64,000 nucleotides of DNA from DATBRG01 sp036560445 (GTDB taxonomy: Bacteria; Pseudomonadota; Gammaproteobacteria; Burkholderiales; Methylophilaceae). The DNA lies in assembly GCA_036560445.1 (NCBI GenBank), contig DATBRG010000003.1:6164-70163 (forward strand). The letters are read 5' to 3'. The translations under genes and the position numbers were made by a program. Below are positions 42,812-51,593 of the stretch, one piece after another. Numbering within the stretch: position 1 is the stretch's first letter; the number at the start of each line of letters is the position of its first letter. The notes below the pieces were generated by a model. The model was not told the DNA's origin. It searched no databases and saw only the letters and a program-made list of their open reading frames with translations.

Positions 42812-43801
42812 TCAAACCGTAACGACGATTTTTCCTATCTGTTGGTTTGATTCCATGTAGCGATGCGCCTCGACGATTTGTTCCAGAGGGAATGTTTTAG
42901 CTATTACCGGCTTCAACTTACCTGAGGCCAGGCCATCAATCACGAATTGCTTGGCATGCGCCAGCCGTTGTGGGTTCGATGTGACCTCAAATAATGTATA
43001 ACCACGAATGGTTAGTTGCTTGCCGATCAAGGTAAATAAAGGCAGCGGCGTAGCCTCGGCACTCAGCGCACCATACTGGAAAATAATACCGCCCTGGGCT
43101 GTAGCTTCCGCCAGCTTGCTGATGGTCGGCCCGCCTACCGGATCGAACACCACGCGCGCGCCCTTGCCAGCTGTAATTCGGTTAGTTTCAGCTACAAGAT
43201 CCTGTTCTTCGGCAGCAATAACATGCTTTGCACCCGCCTTTAGCAGAGCCTCACGCTTGTTACTGTAACGCGTCAGTGCAATTGGTGTTGCTCCAACCAG
43301 ATTGGCTATCTCGATTGCAGCAAGGCCTACGCTACTGGAGGCGGCCGTTATCAGCACGAAATCACCAGCTTTGATATCAGCTATCTCAATCAAGGCACCC
43401 TCGGCAGTCAGGTATTGCATCCAGATGGCTGCTGCTTCGACCCAGGACAACGATGCTGGATGTTTGGCCACCGCAGCTACCGGCACATTGACCAGCTCAC
43501 CGTAAACCCCGTACTGATTGAGCGAAAATGCAGGCACTGTGCTAACTGCGTCTCCAATACTGAACCCGCTCACACCCTCGCCCACTGCGGCCACTTCACC
43601 TGCAGCCTCATACCCCAGCCTTGCCGGCAATTGCGGAGCTTCCAGATACTGCCCGCTACGGAACATGGATTCAGCGCGATTCAAGCCTAGAGCGCGAACC
43701 TTAATCTGAATCTCACCCTTGGCTGGTGGCGCTACTTGCTCCTCAACAATTTCCAGAACTTCTGGGCCTCCGGTTTGCTTAAACCTGACTATACGTGACA
43801 T
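42812..43801 (-). CDS. MDR-family quinone oxidoreductase-like protein (zinc-independent)
   Basis: 329 residues. GroES-like N-terminus (ALGLNRAESMFRSGQY, then PARLGYEAAGEVAAVGEGV) and Rossmann half with VLITAASSSVGLAAIEIANLVG and KHVIAAEEQDLV. No full zinc ligand set is present, as in NADPH:quinone reductases. A strong AGGAG precedes the ATG. It lies 26 bases after the next MDR gene, probably in one transcript with it. Confidence 0.88.
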   Translation of the reverse strand: MSRIVRFKQTGGPEVLEIVEEQVAPPAKGEIQIKVRALGLNRAESMFRSGQYLEAPQLPARLGYEAAGEVAAVGEGVSGFSIGDAVSTVPAFSLNQYGVYGELVNVPVAAVAKHPASLSWVEAAAIWMQYLTAEGALIEIADIKAGDFVLITAASSSVGLAAIEIANLVGATPIALTRYSNKREALLKAGAKHVIAAEEQDLVAETNRITAGKGARVVFDPVGGPTISKLAEATAQGGIIFQYGALSAEATPLPLFTLIGKQLTIRGYTLFEVTSNPQRLAHAKQFVIDGLASGKLKPVIAKTFPLEQIVEAHRYMESNQQIGKIVVTV

Positions 43802-43827
43802 TTATTTATCTCCTGATAATGTAAAAA

Positions 43828-44850
43828 TTAGTTCCAGCCTGATAGCACGATTTTGCCAATTGCACTGCCTGCTTCAAGCTGCGCATGGGCTGCTCGTAAG
43901 TTGGCAGCGTTGATAGGCGACAACACCTGCTTGAGGGTGGAACGGATAAGCCCTTGTTCGACCAGTGCCGTCACCCATCCCAGAATACGGTGCTGCTCGT
44001 CCATATCTGGCGTGCGGAATAATGAGCGTGTAAACATTGATTCCCAAACCAGGGTCACACTCTTCATCTTGAACTTGGTCAGGTTCTGCGGCTGTACACT
44101 ATCCACCAATAGGCATACCTTACCCTGCGGCTTAATAAGCTCGGCCATAGTGTCGAAATAAGCATCGGTGTCGCTATTACAGAGAATATAGTCCACCTGC
44201 GCCAATCCCAATTCTGTAAGTTGCGGTACGAGCGGCTTGCGGTGGTCGACCACATGCTCTGCCCCTAGTTCACGGACCCAGGCTATCGTTTCCGGACGAG
44301 AGGCTGTTGCGATTACGGTCAGCCCGGCAACTTGCTTGGCCAACTGTATAGCAACAGAGCCAACACCACCTGCGCCGCCGATAATCAATATAGATTTTCC
44401 CTGATTAGCTGCCTTACCCATGGCAATACCCATGCGATCAAAAAGTGACTCCCAAGCAGTGACTGCTGTTAGTGGCAATGCCGCTGCCTGCTCGTAATTA
44501 AGGCTTTGAGGCATACGCCCTACCAACCGCTCATCAACCAGCTGGTATTCAGCATTGGAGCCGGGCCGACCAATCTCGCCCGAATAATAGACATGCTCAC
44601 CTACCTTGAACAGTGAGCACTCGGGGCCGACTTGCACCACCTCGCCAGCGGCATCCCAGCCTAGAACTTTAGGCTGAGTTTCAACCTTATCTTTGGGTTT
44701 GCGCACTTTAGTGTCGATTGGGTTAACCGCTATGGCGTGAACCCGCACGAGCAGGTCACGCGCTATAGTCTCTGGCATAGGTAGTTCGATATCCATCAGA
44801 GATTCAGGGTTGTCGATAGGCAGATAGCGTAGTAAACCAACGGCTTTCAT
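43828..44850 (-). CDS. MDR-family zinc-type alcohol dehydrogenase-like/quinone reductase
   Basis: 340 residues. GroES-like part with AVNPIDTKVRKPKD and VLGWDAAGEVVQVG; Rossmann motif IIGGAGGVGSVAIQLAKQ followed by HVVDHRKPL. It resembles the ZADH/quinone oxidoreductase group that reduces quinones or reactive enals. It lies downstream of the yqhD terminator hairpin, so it probably has its own promoter, and precedes the second MDR gene by 26 bases. Confidence 0.88.
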   Translation of the reverse strand: MKAVGLLRYLPIDNPESLMDIELPMPETIARDLLVRVHAIAVNPIDTKVRKPKDKVETQPKVLGWDAAGEVVQVGPECSLFKVGEHVYYSGEIGRPGSNAEYQLVDERLVGRMPQSLNYEQAAALPLTAVTAWESLFDRMGIAMGKAANQGKSILIIGGAGGVGSVAIQLAKQVAGLTVIATASRPETIAWVRELGAEHVVDHRKPLVPQLTELGLAQVDYILCNSDTDAYFDTMAELIKPQGKVCLLVDSVQPQNLTKFKMKSVTLVWESMFTRSLFRTPDMDEQHRILGWVTALVEQGLIRSTLKQVLSPINAANLRAAHAQLEAGSAIGKIVLSGWN

Positions 44851-44871
44851 GGCAATTCCATTCCATATCTA

Positions 44872-44921
44872 CAAAAATAAAATGCTAGCACGCCACAAGG
44901 GAGGAGAAATGGCGTGCTAGC
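44872..44921 (-). terminator. Rho-independent terminator after yqhD
   Basis: GCTAGCACGCCA (44884-44895) pairs perfectly with TGGCGTGCTAGC (44910-44921), a 12-bp stem with a 14-base loop. On the minus strand ATTTTATTTTTG follows. It lies about 80 bases after the yqhD stop. A second weaker dyad, CAAAAGT/ACTTTTG (44931-44954), sits between. Confidence 0.8.
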
Positions 44922-45002
44922 GAGGCCCATCAAAAGTAAAGGGGATAACTTTTGACGATGGCCTAAACTTTTAAACTGGCTCTTTTCAATTCGGCCTGTT
45001 GC

Positions 45003-46154
45003 TTAGATCGATGCTTCCAGAACTTCCCTGCTCTTTTCTAAGGTCACATCCTGATGCTCGCCAAGCTTAACCATGCCATGCAGCTCAAGCTGCTTGAGCA
45101 AGGTGGGAATTGCATCATGCCCAATCTGATAAGCTGATAGCCTTGTCTTTACGCCCAGGCTCTCGTAAAAGGCACGCGTCTTGGCAATAGCAGCATCAAT
45201 ACGGGCGTCCTCGTTGCCTTCGGTGATATCCCACACACGTGCAGCGTATTGCAGCAACTTGGCACGCTTGGAATCGCGGCGTACGCTCAACATGGTCGGC
45301 AGAATGATGGCTAATGTCTGCGCGTGATCAAGGCCATGCAATGCAGTGATCTCGTGGCCTATCATATGCGTAGCCCAATCGCCAGGTACGCCAGAACCTA
45401 TCAACCCATTGAGCGCCAGTGTGGCGACCCACATGAAATTCGCCTGTGTGTCGTAATCGGTCGGGTTAGCCACTATCTTTGGGCCGATCTCAATCAGCGT
45501 CTGCAGCAAGCCTTCGGCAAAGCGATCCTGCACACGCGCTTCCACCGGATAGGTCAGGTATTGCTCCATGATGTGGGTATAGGCATCGACTACACCATTG
45601 GCAAGTTGCCGCGGTGGCAAGGTGTAGGTCTTGGTGGGATCGAGCACTGAAAATTGCGGGAACACATGCTCGCTGGTGAAGTAGAGCTTGTCAGAGCCGC
45701 GTGAGATAACTGAGCCACTATTCATTTCGGAACCAGTGGCAGGCAATGTCAACACGGTCCCATAAGGCAGGGACTTTTTAACCTTGGCACCATGGTTGAG
45801 CAGAATATTCCAAGGCTCGTCTTCTGCATATACGGCAGCAGCTACGAATTTGGTGCCATCGATTACTGAGCCACCACCTACGGCCAGCAGGTAGTCAAGC
45901 TTGTTAGCCTTGATCTGAGCCACGGCTTTCATCAGGGTGTCATAGGTGGGATTTGGCTCTATGCCTTCAAACTCTTCTACATGGTGACCAGCCAATGCCG
46001 CCTTCACTTCATCCAGAGTACCGTTCTTTTTGACACTGCCAGCACCGTACAGCACCAGCACCCGGGCATTAGCTGGTACATGCTTATTGATTTCAGCGAT
46101 CTTGCCTTTACCAAACAGGATGCGGGTTGGATTGTAAAAATCAAAATTCATCAT
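45003..46154 (-). CDS. yqhD: YqhD-like iron/zinc-dependent NADPH aldehyde reductase
   Basis: 383 residues, group III metal-dependent alcohol dehydrogenase. The N-terminus (FDFYNPTRILFGKGKI) is that of YqhD; LAVGGGSVIDGTKFVAAA binds NADP(H), TLPATGSEMNSGSVIS lies at the active site, and metal ligands are in DAYTHIMEQYL and HEITALHGLDHAQTLAI. YqhD reduces short-chain and toxic aldehydes. A good AGGAG precedes the ATG, and a TetR-type operator lies 50 bases upstream. The tetR gene stops 90 bases upstream. Confidence 0.95.
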   Translation of the reverse strand: MMNFDFYNPTRILFGKGKIAEINKHVPANARVLVLYGAGSVKKNGTLDEVKAALAGHHVEEFEGIEPNPTYDTLMKAVAQIKANKLDYLLAVGGGSVIDGTKFVAAAVYAEDEPWNILLNHGAKVKKSLPYGTVLTLPATGSEMNSGSVISRGSDKLYFTSEHVFPQFSVLDPTKTYTLPPRQLANGVVDAYTHIMEQYLTYPVEARVQDRFAEGLLQTLIEIGPKIVANPTDYDTQANFMWVATLALNGLIGSGVPGDWATHMIGHEITALHGLDHAQTLAIILPTMLSVRRDSKRAKLLQYAARVWDITEGNEDARIDAAIAKTRAFYESLGVKTRLSAYQIGHDAIPTLLKQLELHGMVKLGEHQDVTLEKSREVLEASI

Positions 46155-46203
46155 TTGTTTATAAACTCCTTAATAACTAAATTAGCTGTTTTCAATAGAT
46201 TAA

Positions 46204-46218
46204 TAGACCAGTCGGCTA
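46204..46218. promoter_or_regulatory. TetR-type operator before yqhD
   Basis: TAGAC-CAGTC-GGCTA, differing in one base from the copy before the TetR gene. It sits in the short intergenic region 50-64 bases upstream of the yqhD ATG. Confidence 0.65.
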
Positions 46219-46244
46219 GAATTTTTATAAATAAAAAGGTCGTG

Positions 46245-46859
46245 TCAGGTATTCAGATTTAGTCTGGAACGAGTCGCCTGCATAGCGCACTCAAGGCCAT
46301 CACGCGTGTGGTTAACCTTGGTCAAAAGCGTAGCGCCTATCCACATACAATAAATCTCTTGTGTGACAGCTTTTGCGTCTAGGCTAGAAGGAAATTCACC
46401 CTTGGCTATCCCCTCTTCGATACACTGCGCTAGCCTGGCAATCACACGTTCGGTTCCCTGTTTGAGCGTCAGGCGCATAGCTTCGGAGAGGTCAGTGACT
46501 TCAGCACTAAGTTTGACCACTAGGCATTTAGCCTCTGTAGTGTCGGTCGACTGAGTGTTTAGCCAATTCTGGAAAAATTGCATAAGACGAGCAGCACTAG
46601 ACGTGCCGTCATCTCGCAGAATTAATTCGAGATTCGCTAGATAAGTCTCAAAGTAGTCTTCCAGCAAGGCATCGCCGAATTGCTCTTTGGACTTGAAGTA
46701 ATGGTAGAACGAACCTTTGGGCACTCCGGCAGATGTAAGTATCTCGTTCAAACCAACTGCGGAAAAACCTTTGCCAAGAATGATATTCTTTGCCGTATCA
46801 AGGATTTGCTGGCGCGTATCGCCGGATTTGGTAATTGGTAATTCGTGACCCATGGACAT
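46245..46859 (-). CDS. TetR-family regulator, NemR-like
   Basis: 204 residues (ATG at 46853 is an alternative, two codons in). The helix-turn-helix is typical: DTRQQILDTAKNIILGKGFSAVGLNEIL, then AGVPKGSFYHYFKSKEQF. The C-terminal domain includes KCLVVKLSAEVTDLSEAMR, where Cys112 is close to the position of the redox-sensing cysteine of E. coli NemR. It likely represses itself and yqhD through the two 15-bp boxes and responds to electrophiles or reactive aldehydes. That inducer is inferred. Confidence 0.88.
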   Translation of the reverse strand: MSMGHELPITKSGDTRQQILDTAKNIILGKGFSAVGLNEILTSAGVPKGSFYHYFKSKEQFGDALLEDYFETYLANLELILRDDGTSSAARLMQFFQNWLNTQSTDTTEAKCLVVKLSAEVTDLSEAMRLTLKQGTERVIARLAQCIEEGIAKGEFPSSLDAKAVTQEIYCMWIGATLLTKVNHTRDGLECAMQATRSRLNLNT

Positions 46860-46874
46860 AGTATTTCATAAAAA

Positions 46875-46889
46875 TAGACCAGTCGTCTA
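46875..46889. promoter_or_regulatory. TetR-type operator before the TetR gene
   Basis: TAGAC-CAGTC-GTCTA, a perfect 5-bp dyad, 16 bases upstream of the tetR ATG. Together with the box at 46204 it supports an autoregulated TetR-yqhD unit. Confidence 0.65.
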
Positions 46890-46927
46890 GTAATAAATTA
46901 AACTTAGTGAGAAATCTATTCAAGGGA

Positions 46928-48295
46928 TTACTCCTGAGCCATTTTGGATTTGGCTAATGCAGGGTTGGTGGCAAAGTATTTCTTGATACCGCCCAGGATA
47001 GCGCTGACCAGTTTATCCTGATACGCCTCATCGTTGAGCCTGCGTTCCTCGTCCGGATTGCTGATGAATGCAGTCTCAACCAGAATGGACGGAATGTCTG
47101 GCGACTTGAGTACAGCAAAGCCAGCCTGCTCCACTGAGCCTTTATGCAGGGTATTAACCCTTCCGATATTACCCAGCACAGCTTTGCCAAGCTTCAAGCT
47201 ATCGTTAATTGTCGCAGTTTGCGAAAGGTCAAGCAGCGTGCGGGCAAGATACGGGTCTTTATCATCCAGGCTGACACCGCCTATAAGGTCTGACTCGTTT
47301 TCCTTCTTTGCCAGATAGCGTGCTGAAGCACTAGTGGCACCGCGTTCAGACAAGGCAAAAACAGAGGAACCGCGAGCATCCGGCCGAATAAATGCATCGG
47401 CGTGGATGGATACGAATAAATCAGACTGTAACTTGCGAGCTTTAACCACGCGACCATGAAGTGGAATAAAAAAGTCGCCATCCCTAGTAAGCACACCGCG
47501 CATATTGGGCTCCGCATCAACTGCGATTTTAAGTTTCTTGGCAACAGCCAGCGTAATATCCTTTTCATTGGTACCGTTGGCGCCATGCGCGCCAGGATCT
47601 TCCCCGCCATGCCCTGCATCTATGGCGATAGTAATCAGACGGCTATCTTCTTTGTTTGGCAAACTCTCCACTGCTGGCTCGTTAGTGACAGAGGGGCTAG
47701 GTAATGGTGGATTATTGGGCTCAATCTCCTTGGTGGCTGGTATTTCTGTTGATGTGCCGGTTTTGCTTTCAGTATTATCAGCCGGAGCATTGATACTGGG
47801 CGTCATTTGTAAGTCCGTATTTGGTGGAGGGCTTGTAGTCTTCTCGTGTTGTTCAAGCATAGCCATCAGCGGGTCTTGCAAAGGATAGATATCCAGCACC
47901 AATCGATGTTTGTATTCCCCCGCTGGTGGTAACAAGAATATCTCCGGCCTGATTTCGCTCTTGAGGTCTATGACCAGCCTGACTACTCCCGGCTTAAAAT
48001 TAGCAACGCGAACCTGCTTGATGTATGGATCGCTGGATAAAATCTTGGCAGACAAAGTTTTTAGCGACGGCCCTAAATCCACATCATCCAGATCCAACAC
48101 CAAGCGATCTGGATTCTTCAGCATTACCATTTTATTGCTGATAGGTTTTGCTGCCTCGAGTGTAATTCGGGTGTAATCAGCGGCAGGCCATACTCGGGCG
48201 GCGGTAACGGTTATCGCTGCATTAGCCGGATTTATGCAGGCTCCAACCAGAATCAGTAGGCCCAAAGTAAAAATGCTGTGTAGTTTCTTATGCAT
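46928..48295 (-). CDS. amiC: N-acetylmuramoyl-L-alanine amidase AmiC
   Basis: 455 residues. A signal peptide (ends near PANA, residue 26) is followed by an AMIN domain (about 27-140), a Pro/Thr-rich linker and the Amidase_3 catalytic domain (about 215-445). Zinc ligands are in AIDAGHGGEDPGA and SIHADA, and the catalytic Glu is in ILVETAFISNPDEE. The enzyme splits septal murein during daughter-cell separation. It overlaps tsaE by 8 bases. Confidence 0.95.
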   Translation of the reverse strand: MHKKLHSIFTLGLLILVGACINPANAAITVTAARVWPAADYTRITLEAAKPISNKMVMLKNPDRLVLDLDDVDLGPSLKTLSAKILSSDPYIKQVRVANFKPGVVRLVIDLKSEIRPEIFLLPPAGEYKHRLVLDIYPLQDPLMAMLEQHEKTTSPPPNTDLQMTPSINAPADNTESKTGTSTEIPATKEIEPNNPPLPSPSVTNEPAVESLPNKEDSRLITIAIDAGHGGEDPGAHGANGTNEKDITLAVAKKLKIAVDAEPNMRGVLTRDGDFFIPLHGRVVKARKLQSDLFVSIHADAFIRPDARGSSVFALSERGATSASARYLAKKENESDLIGGVSLDDKDPYLARTLLDLSQTATINDSLKLGKAVLGNIGRVNTLHKGSVEQAGFAVLKSPDIPSILVETAFISNPDEERRLNDEAYQDKLVSAILGGIKKYFATNPALAKSKMAQE

Positions 48296-48755
48296 ACATC
48301 AATCTTGCCAGGCAAGCTTTTCCAGCGTTTGAGTTTGCGGTCAAAGTAGCTTCCCGCCCTTCATTCTTTGGCGATAAGTGAATATCAATATCTGCATCGG
48401 GTAATAAATCGCCAGCCTTTTCTGGCCACTCTATCAGGCATACGGATTGTGCATTAAAGTAATCGCGAAAGCCTGCGGAGTCCCATTCCTCCTCATCAAT
48501 AAATCTATATAGGTCAAAGTGATATAAGTTTAATCCAGAAATAACATAAGGTTCAACCAATGTATAAGTCGGGCTTTTTACCTTGCCAACATGTCCCAGA
48601 TGACTCAATAAGCCGCGCACCAAAGTGGTTTTGCCTGCACCAAGGTTTCCATGCAGATAGATTGCCAGCCCGGGCTGTAAGTGCCTGGCCAGAACTCCGC
48701 CCAAAGCTAGAGTTGCAGCTTCATCAGCTAGCTTCAATGTAATATCATGAGCCAT
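48288..48755 (-). CDS. tsaE: tRNA threonylcarbamoyladenosine biosynthesis ATPase TsaE
   Basis: 155 residues. Walker A is GNLGAGKTTLVRGLL (G-x4-GKT), and the SPTYTLVEPY and HFDLYRFIDEEEWDSAG motifs are the family marks. It is the ATPase partner of TsaBD in forming t6A37. The order tsaE-amiC is a common pairing. Its ATG touches the queG start codon as CATATG (48753-48758). Confidence 0.95.
   Translation of the reverse strand: MAHDITLKLADEAATLALGGVLARHLQPGLAIYLHGNLGAGKTTLVRGLLSHLGHVGKVKSPTYTLVEPYVISGLNLYHFDLYRFIDEEEWDSAGFRDYFNAQSVCLIEWPEKAGDLLPDADIDIHLSPKNEGREATLTANSNAGKACLARLMYA
48743..48748 (+). promoter_or_regulatory. Possible -10 element for queG (leaderless signal)
   Basis: TATCAT, then a seven-base gap, then the ATG at 48756. 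As for dapC, this would initiate transcription on or next to the start codon, inside the divergent tsaE reading frame. Confidence 0.25.
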
Positions 48756-49847
48756 ATGTCAGTAACGATGAATAATCAGATGCAAGACTGGAACAAGCTG
48801 GTGGCTGACATCAAGCGCTGGGCTCTGGATCTTGGTTTCGGTCAGCTTGGTATCACTGACACTGATTTGTCTGGCGCTGAGGAGCATCATCGGCAATGGG
48901 TACTTAAGGGCTTCCATGGTGCCATGGATTATATGGCAAAACATGGCGACAAGCGTACACGCCCCCATGAATTGGTGCCCGGCACGATACGTGTTATTTC
49001 AGTACGTATGGATTATTTGCCGCCCAATGCCCGCGATAGCGATGAAGTTATGCGAGATGGCGAGCGCGCTTTTATTTCACGCTACGCCTTGGGACGGGAC
49101 TATCACAAAGTATTAAGGCAGCGTTTGCAGAAGCTGTGTGACAAGATAGCCGATTCGGCCGGACCATTCGGCTATCGCGTTTTCACCGATAGCGCACCTG
49201 TGCTGGAAGTGGCGTTGGCAGAGAAAGCTGGCCTGGGCTGGCGTGGCAAACATACCTTGTTACTAAATCGCGAAGCAGGTTCCTGGTTTTTTCTGGGAGA
49301 AATATATACCGACCTGCCCTTGCCCATAGATAAACCTGGGCAAAACCACTGTGGAAACTGCACGGCATGCATAGACGTATGCCCCACTCAGGCCATCGTA
49401 GCGCCATACGAGGTTGATGCCCGGCGCTGCATTTCATATCTAACCATCGAGCTTAAAGACAGCATCCCTGAAGAACTACGGCCGCTGATTGGCAATCGCG
49501 TCTACGGCTGCGACGACTGCCAGCTGACATGCCCTTGGAACCGTTTCGCCAAGTTATCGGAACAAGATGATTTCCATGTGCGCCATGGTCTGGACAATAT
49601 CACCCTGGCTGAGTTGTTCGCCTGGGACGAAACCACATTCAAGGAAAAAATGGTCGGCAGTGCAATTTATCGTATTGGCCACACACAATGGCTACGCAAC
49701 CTGGCAGTAGGGTTAGGTAATGCGCCAAGCACGCCTGCGGTAATTAGCGCCTTAAAAAGCAGAGTTGATGACCCTTCGCCTGTGCTGCGCGAGCATGTTG
49801 CCTGGGCTCTGTCGCGACACCAGCATAGGCTAGCAACTCCAACTTAA
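48756..49847 (+). CDS. queG: Epoxyqueuosine reductase QueG
   Basis: 363 residues from ATG 48756 (other in-frame ATGs at 48747 and 48768). QueG reduces epoxyqueuosine to queuosine with a cobalamin and two 4Fe-4S clusters. The cluster motifs are CGNCTACIDVCP and CDDCQLTCPW; the N-terminal DUF1730-like domain precedes them and a HEAT-like C-terminus follows (SRVDDPSPVLREHVAWAL). It belongs to the queuosine pathway with queF at 6.4 kb. The stop overlaps the convergent GT39 gene by 4 bases. Confidence 0.95.
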   Translation: MSVTMNNQMQDWNKLVADIKRWALDLGFGQLGITDTDLSGAEEHHRQWVLKGFHGAMDYMAKHGDKRTRPHELVPGTIRVISVRMDYLPPNARDSDEVMRDGERAFISRYALGRDYHKVLRQRLQKLCDKIADSAGPFGYRVFTDSAPVLEVALAEKAGLGWRGKHTLLLNREAGSWFFLGEIYTDLPLPIDKPGQNHCGNCTACIDVCPTQAIVAPYEVDARRCISYLTIELKDSIPEELRPLIGNRVYGCDDCQLTCPWNRFAKLSEQDDFHVRHGLDNITLAELFAWDETTFKEKMVGSAIYRIGHTQWLRNLAVGLGNAPSTPAVISALKSRVDDPSPVLREHVAWALSRHQHRLATPT

Positions 49848-51502
49848 TCAGCAGAATCCTCTTCGTCTGGTGTCAAATCTTTACCATGAGATAAAGCCAG
49901 CCAAGCCTGCCATTGGTCTGCGGTTAGGATGCCTAGCTGCCCTCCTCGATAGGATTGCTGATATTCCAGTTTGAGCGGCATCAGGTCATCTTTTTTGTCA
50001 AATGCAACAATCGCGCGACCATCCGGATGTGAAGCGAACCATGGCGCGAGTATCGACCTTGTCACCACCTCAGGCGAGACCGTAAGTCGGCCAACGAAAT
50101 CATACTGGCCATAGTATTTGCCAGCGTTGGCTATAACCTTTCCCTCATCCTGTAATGTTTTGATGCGACCGCTGATTTCACGAATATCGTATGCGGGGCC
50201 AGCATGCCTGATCACCGCCAGATAGGCCATGCTGACGAAAAGTGCACTAAAAATTGTGACTCTCAGGATGTAACTTGATGGCGTCCTATCAGGCCAAAGA
50301 AACAAAAGAATGGCCGAAATTATCAAGATTATTCCGCCCCAGGCTGGAATAGTGCTGAACCACGAAGCCAGTGCGTGATGTTCTGCATAGATCGGCAAAG
50401 CAAGCAGCATGGCACCGGCCAAGCTGCCTACCAGCAGTAATACAGCTCGATCCAACCAACTAACTGACTTAACGCTATCAAGCCCTCTGGCCGCAAGCAA
50501 TGCAAATGCCGGCAATATTGGTAGAAGATATTGCATCTGTTTACCGCTGATCATGCTGAAAGCCAGGAATACCGGCACTAACCAAGCCAGGCAAAGTCTT
50601 AGTGCCGACTCTTGTAATAGCGCAGGCAGTTTAATCAAACCCCTCCAGGTTGGGATTGTGAATAGCCAAGGTGCGAGTATTAAGGGCAGCGTTTCCAGAT
50701 ACCACCAGTTAGGGCGACGGTGCGCAAACGAATGCACCATGCGCTCAGCAGTTTGTCCCCAGAAAATCTCATGCTGATATTTCGGCCCCCCATGCATGCC
50801 AGCCGGAATCGCCCATAGCAATGCTATCGCAGCGCCAAGCAGGATTGCCAGCCCTACCCCGGCATACCAGCGACGCCAATCAGGTTGATTCTCGTTGACC
50901 CACCACGGGGCAAGCGCCGCCAATGGTAAGGTTTGCAGAAGGATAGTTGGCCCTTTCGCCAATAGCCCACCGCCAATAGCGAAACCCAGTATCACCCAGC
51001 CTTTAAATGATTTCTCTTGCCACGCAAGCAATATCCCAAAAATGCCGAGCAAGGTGAAAAATGCAACCAGCATGTCGAACATGGTGGCGGTCATGAACAC
51101 CATCCACAACACATTACCAGTCAAAATAAGGCCAGCATAGCCAGCAACTTGAGGCTTCTCTGGCCACAAACGACGGGCAACGTGCAAGGTAAGTAGCACG
51201 CTACCCAGAGCAAAAAATGAAGGCACCAGCCTCGGCCACCAGTCATTCACCCCAAAAACCTTCCAGCCTAGATTCATGAGCCAGAACAACAATGGCGGCT
51301 TATGGCTATAGGCCTCACCATTCAGATGGGGAACCAGATAGTCCCCATGCAGCCACATATTCCAGGCAACGGTCACATAACGGGTTTCATCCACCGGAAT
51401 GTAGGAACGGCCAAGCAGAGAGACTGTAACTAGTAGTAGATACAACAACAGGATAGCAATGACATGCTGGTTGGATATTTTACTGGGGATCATTAATGAC
51501 AT
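49844..51502 (-). CDS. GT39/ArnT-like membrane glycosyltransferase
   Basis: 552 residues from ATG 51502; a longer frame from 51610 overlaps the divergent gene and adds no conserved sequence. About twelve membrane helices are followed by a C-terminal periplasmic part. The PVDETRYVTVAWNMW segment (catalytic Asp-Glu of GT-C enzymes) and SHKPPLLFWL are typical of PMT/ArnT family members. It transfers a sugar from a polyprenyl phosphate to an envelope acceptor; the acceptor (lipid A, protein or hopanoid) cannot be told. Confidence 0.85.
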   Translation of the reverse strand: MSLMIPSKISNQHVIAILLLYLLLVTVSLLGRSYIPVDETRYVTVAWNMWLHGDYLVPHLNGEAYSHKPPLLFWLMNLGWKVFGVNDWWPRLVPSFFALGSVLLTLHVARRLWPEKPQVAGYAGLILTGNVLWMVFMTATMFDMLVAFFTLLGIFGILLAWQEKSFKGWVILGFAIGGGLLAKGPTILLQTLPLAALAPWWVNENQPDWRRWYAGVGLAILLGAAIALLWAIPAGMHGGPKYQHEIFWGQTAERMVHSFAHRRPNWWYLETLPLILAPWLFTIPTWRGLIKLPALLQESALRLCLAWLVPVFLAFSMISGKQMQYLLPILPAFALLAARGLDSVKSVSWLDRAVLLLVGSLAGAMLLALPIYAEHHALASWFSTIPAWGGIILIISAILLFLWPDRTPSSYILRVTIFSALFVSMAYLAVIRHAGPAYDIREISGRIKTLQDEGKVIANAGKYYGQYDFVGRLTVSPEVVTRSILAPWFASHPDGRAIVAFDKKDDLMPLKLEYQQSYRGGQLGILTADQWQAWLALSHGKDLTPDEEDSAD

Positions 51503-51593
51503 TTCATAGGCTGGACGTAGCTTTGCGATTCTAATACAAAGCCATCTTCGTTGTATAATCGCGTCAACTTTACTGACGACAATTCCCCCCATT

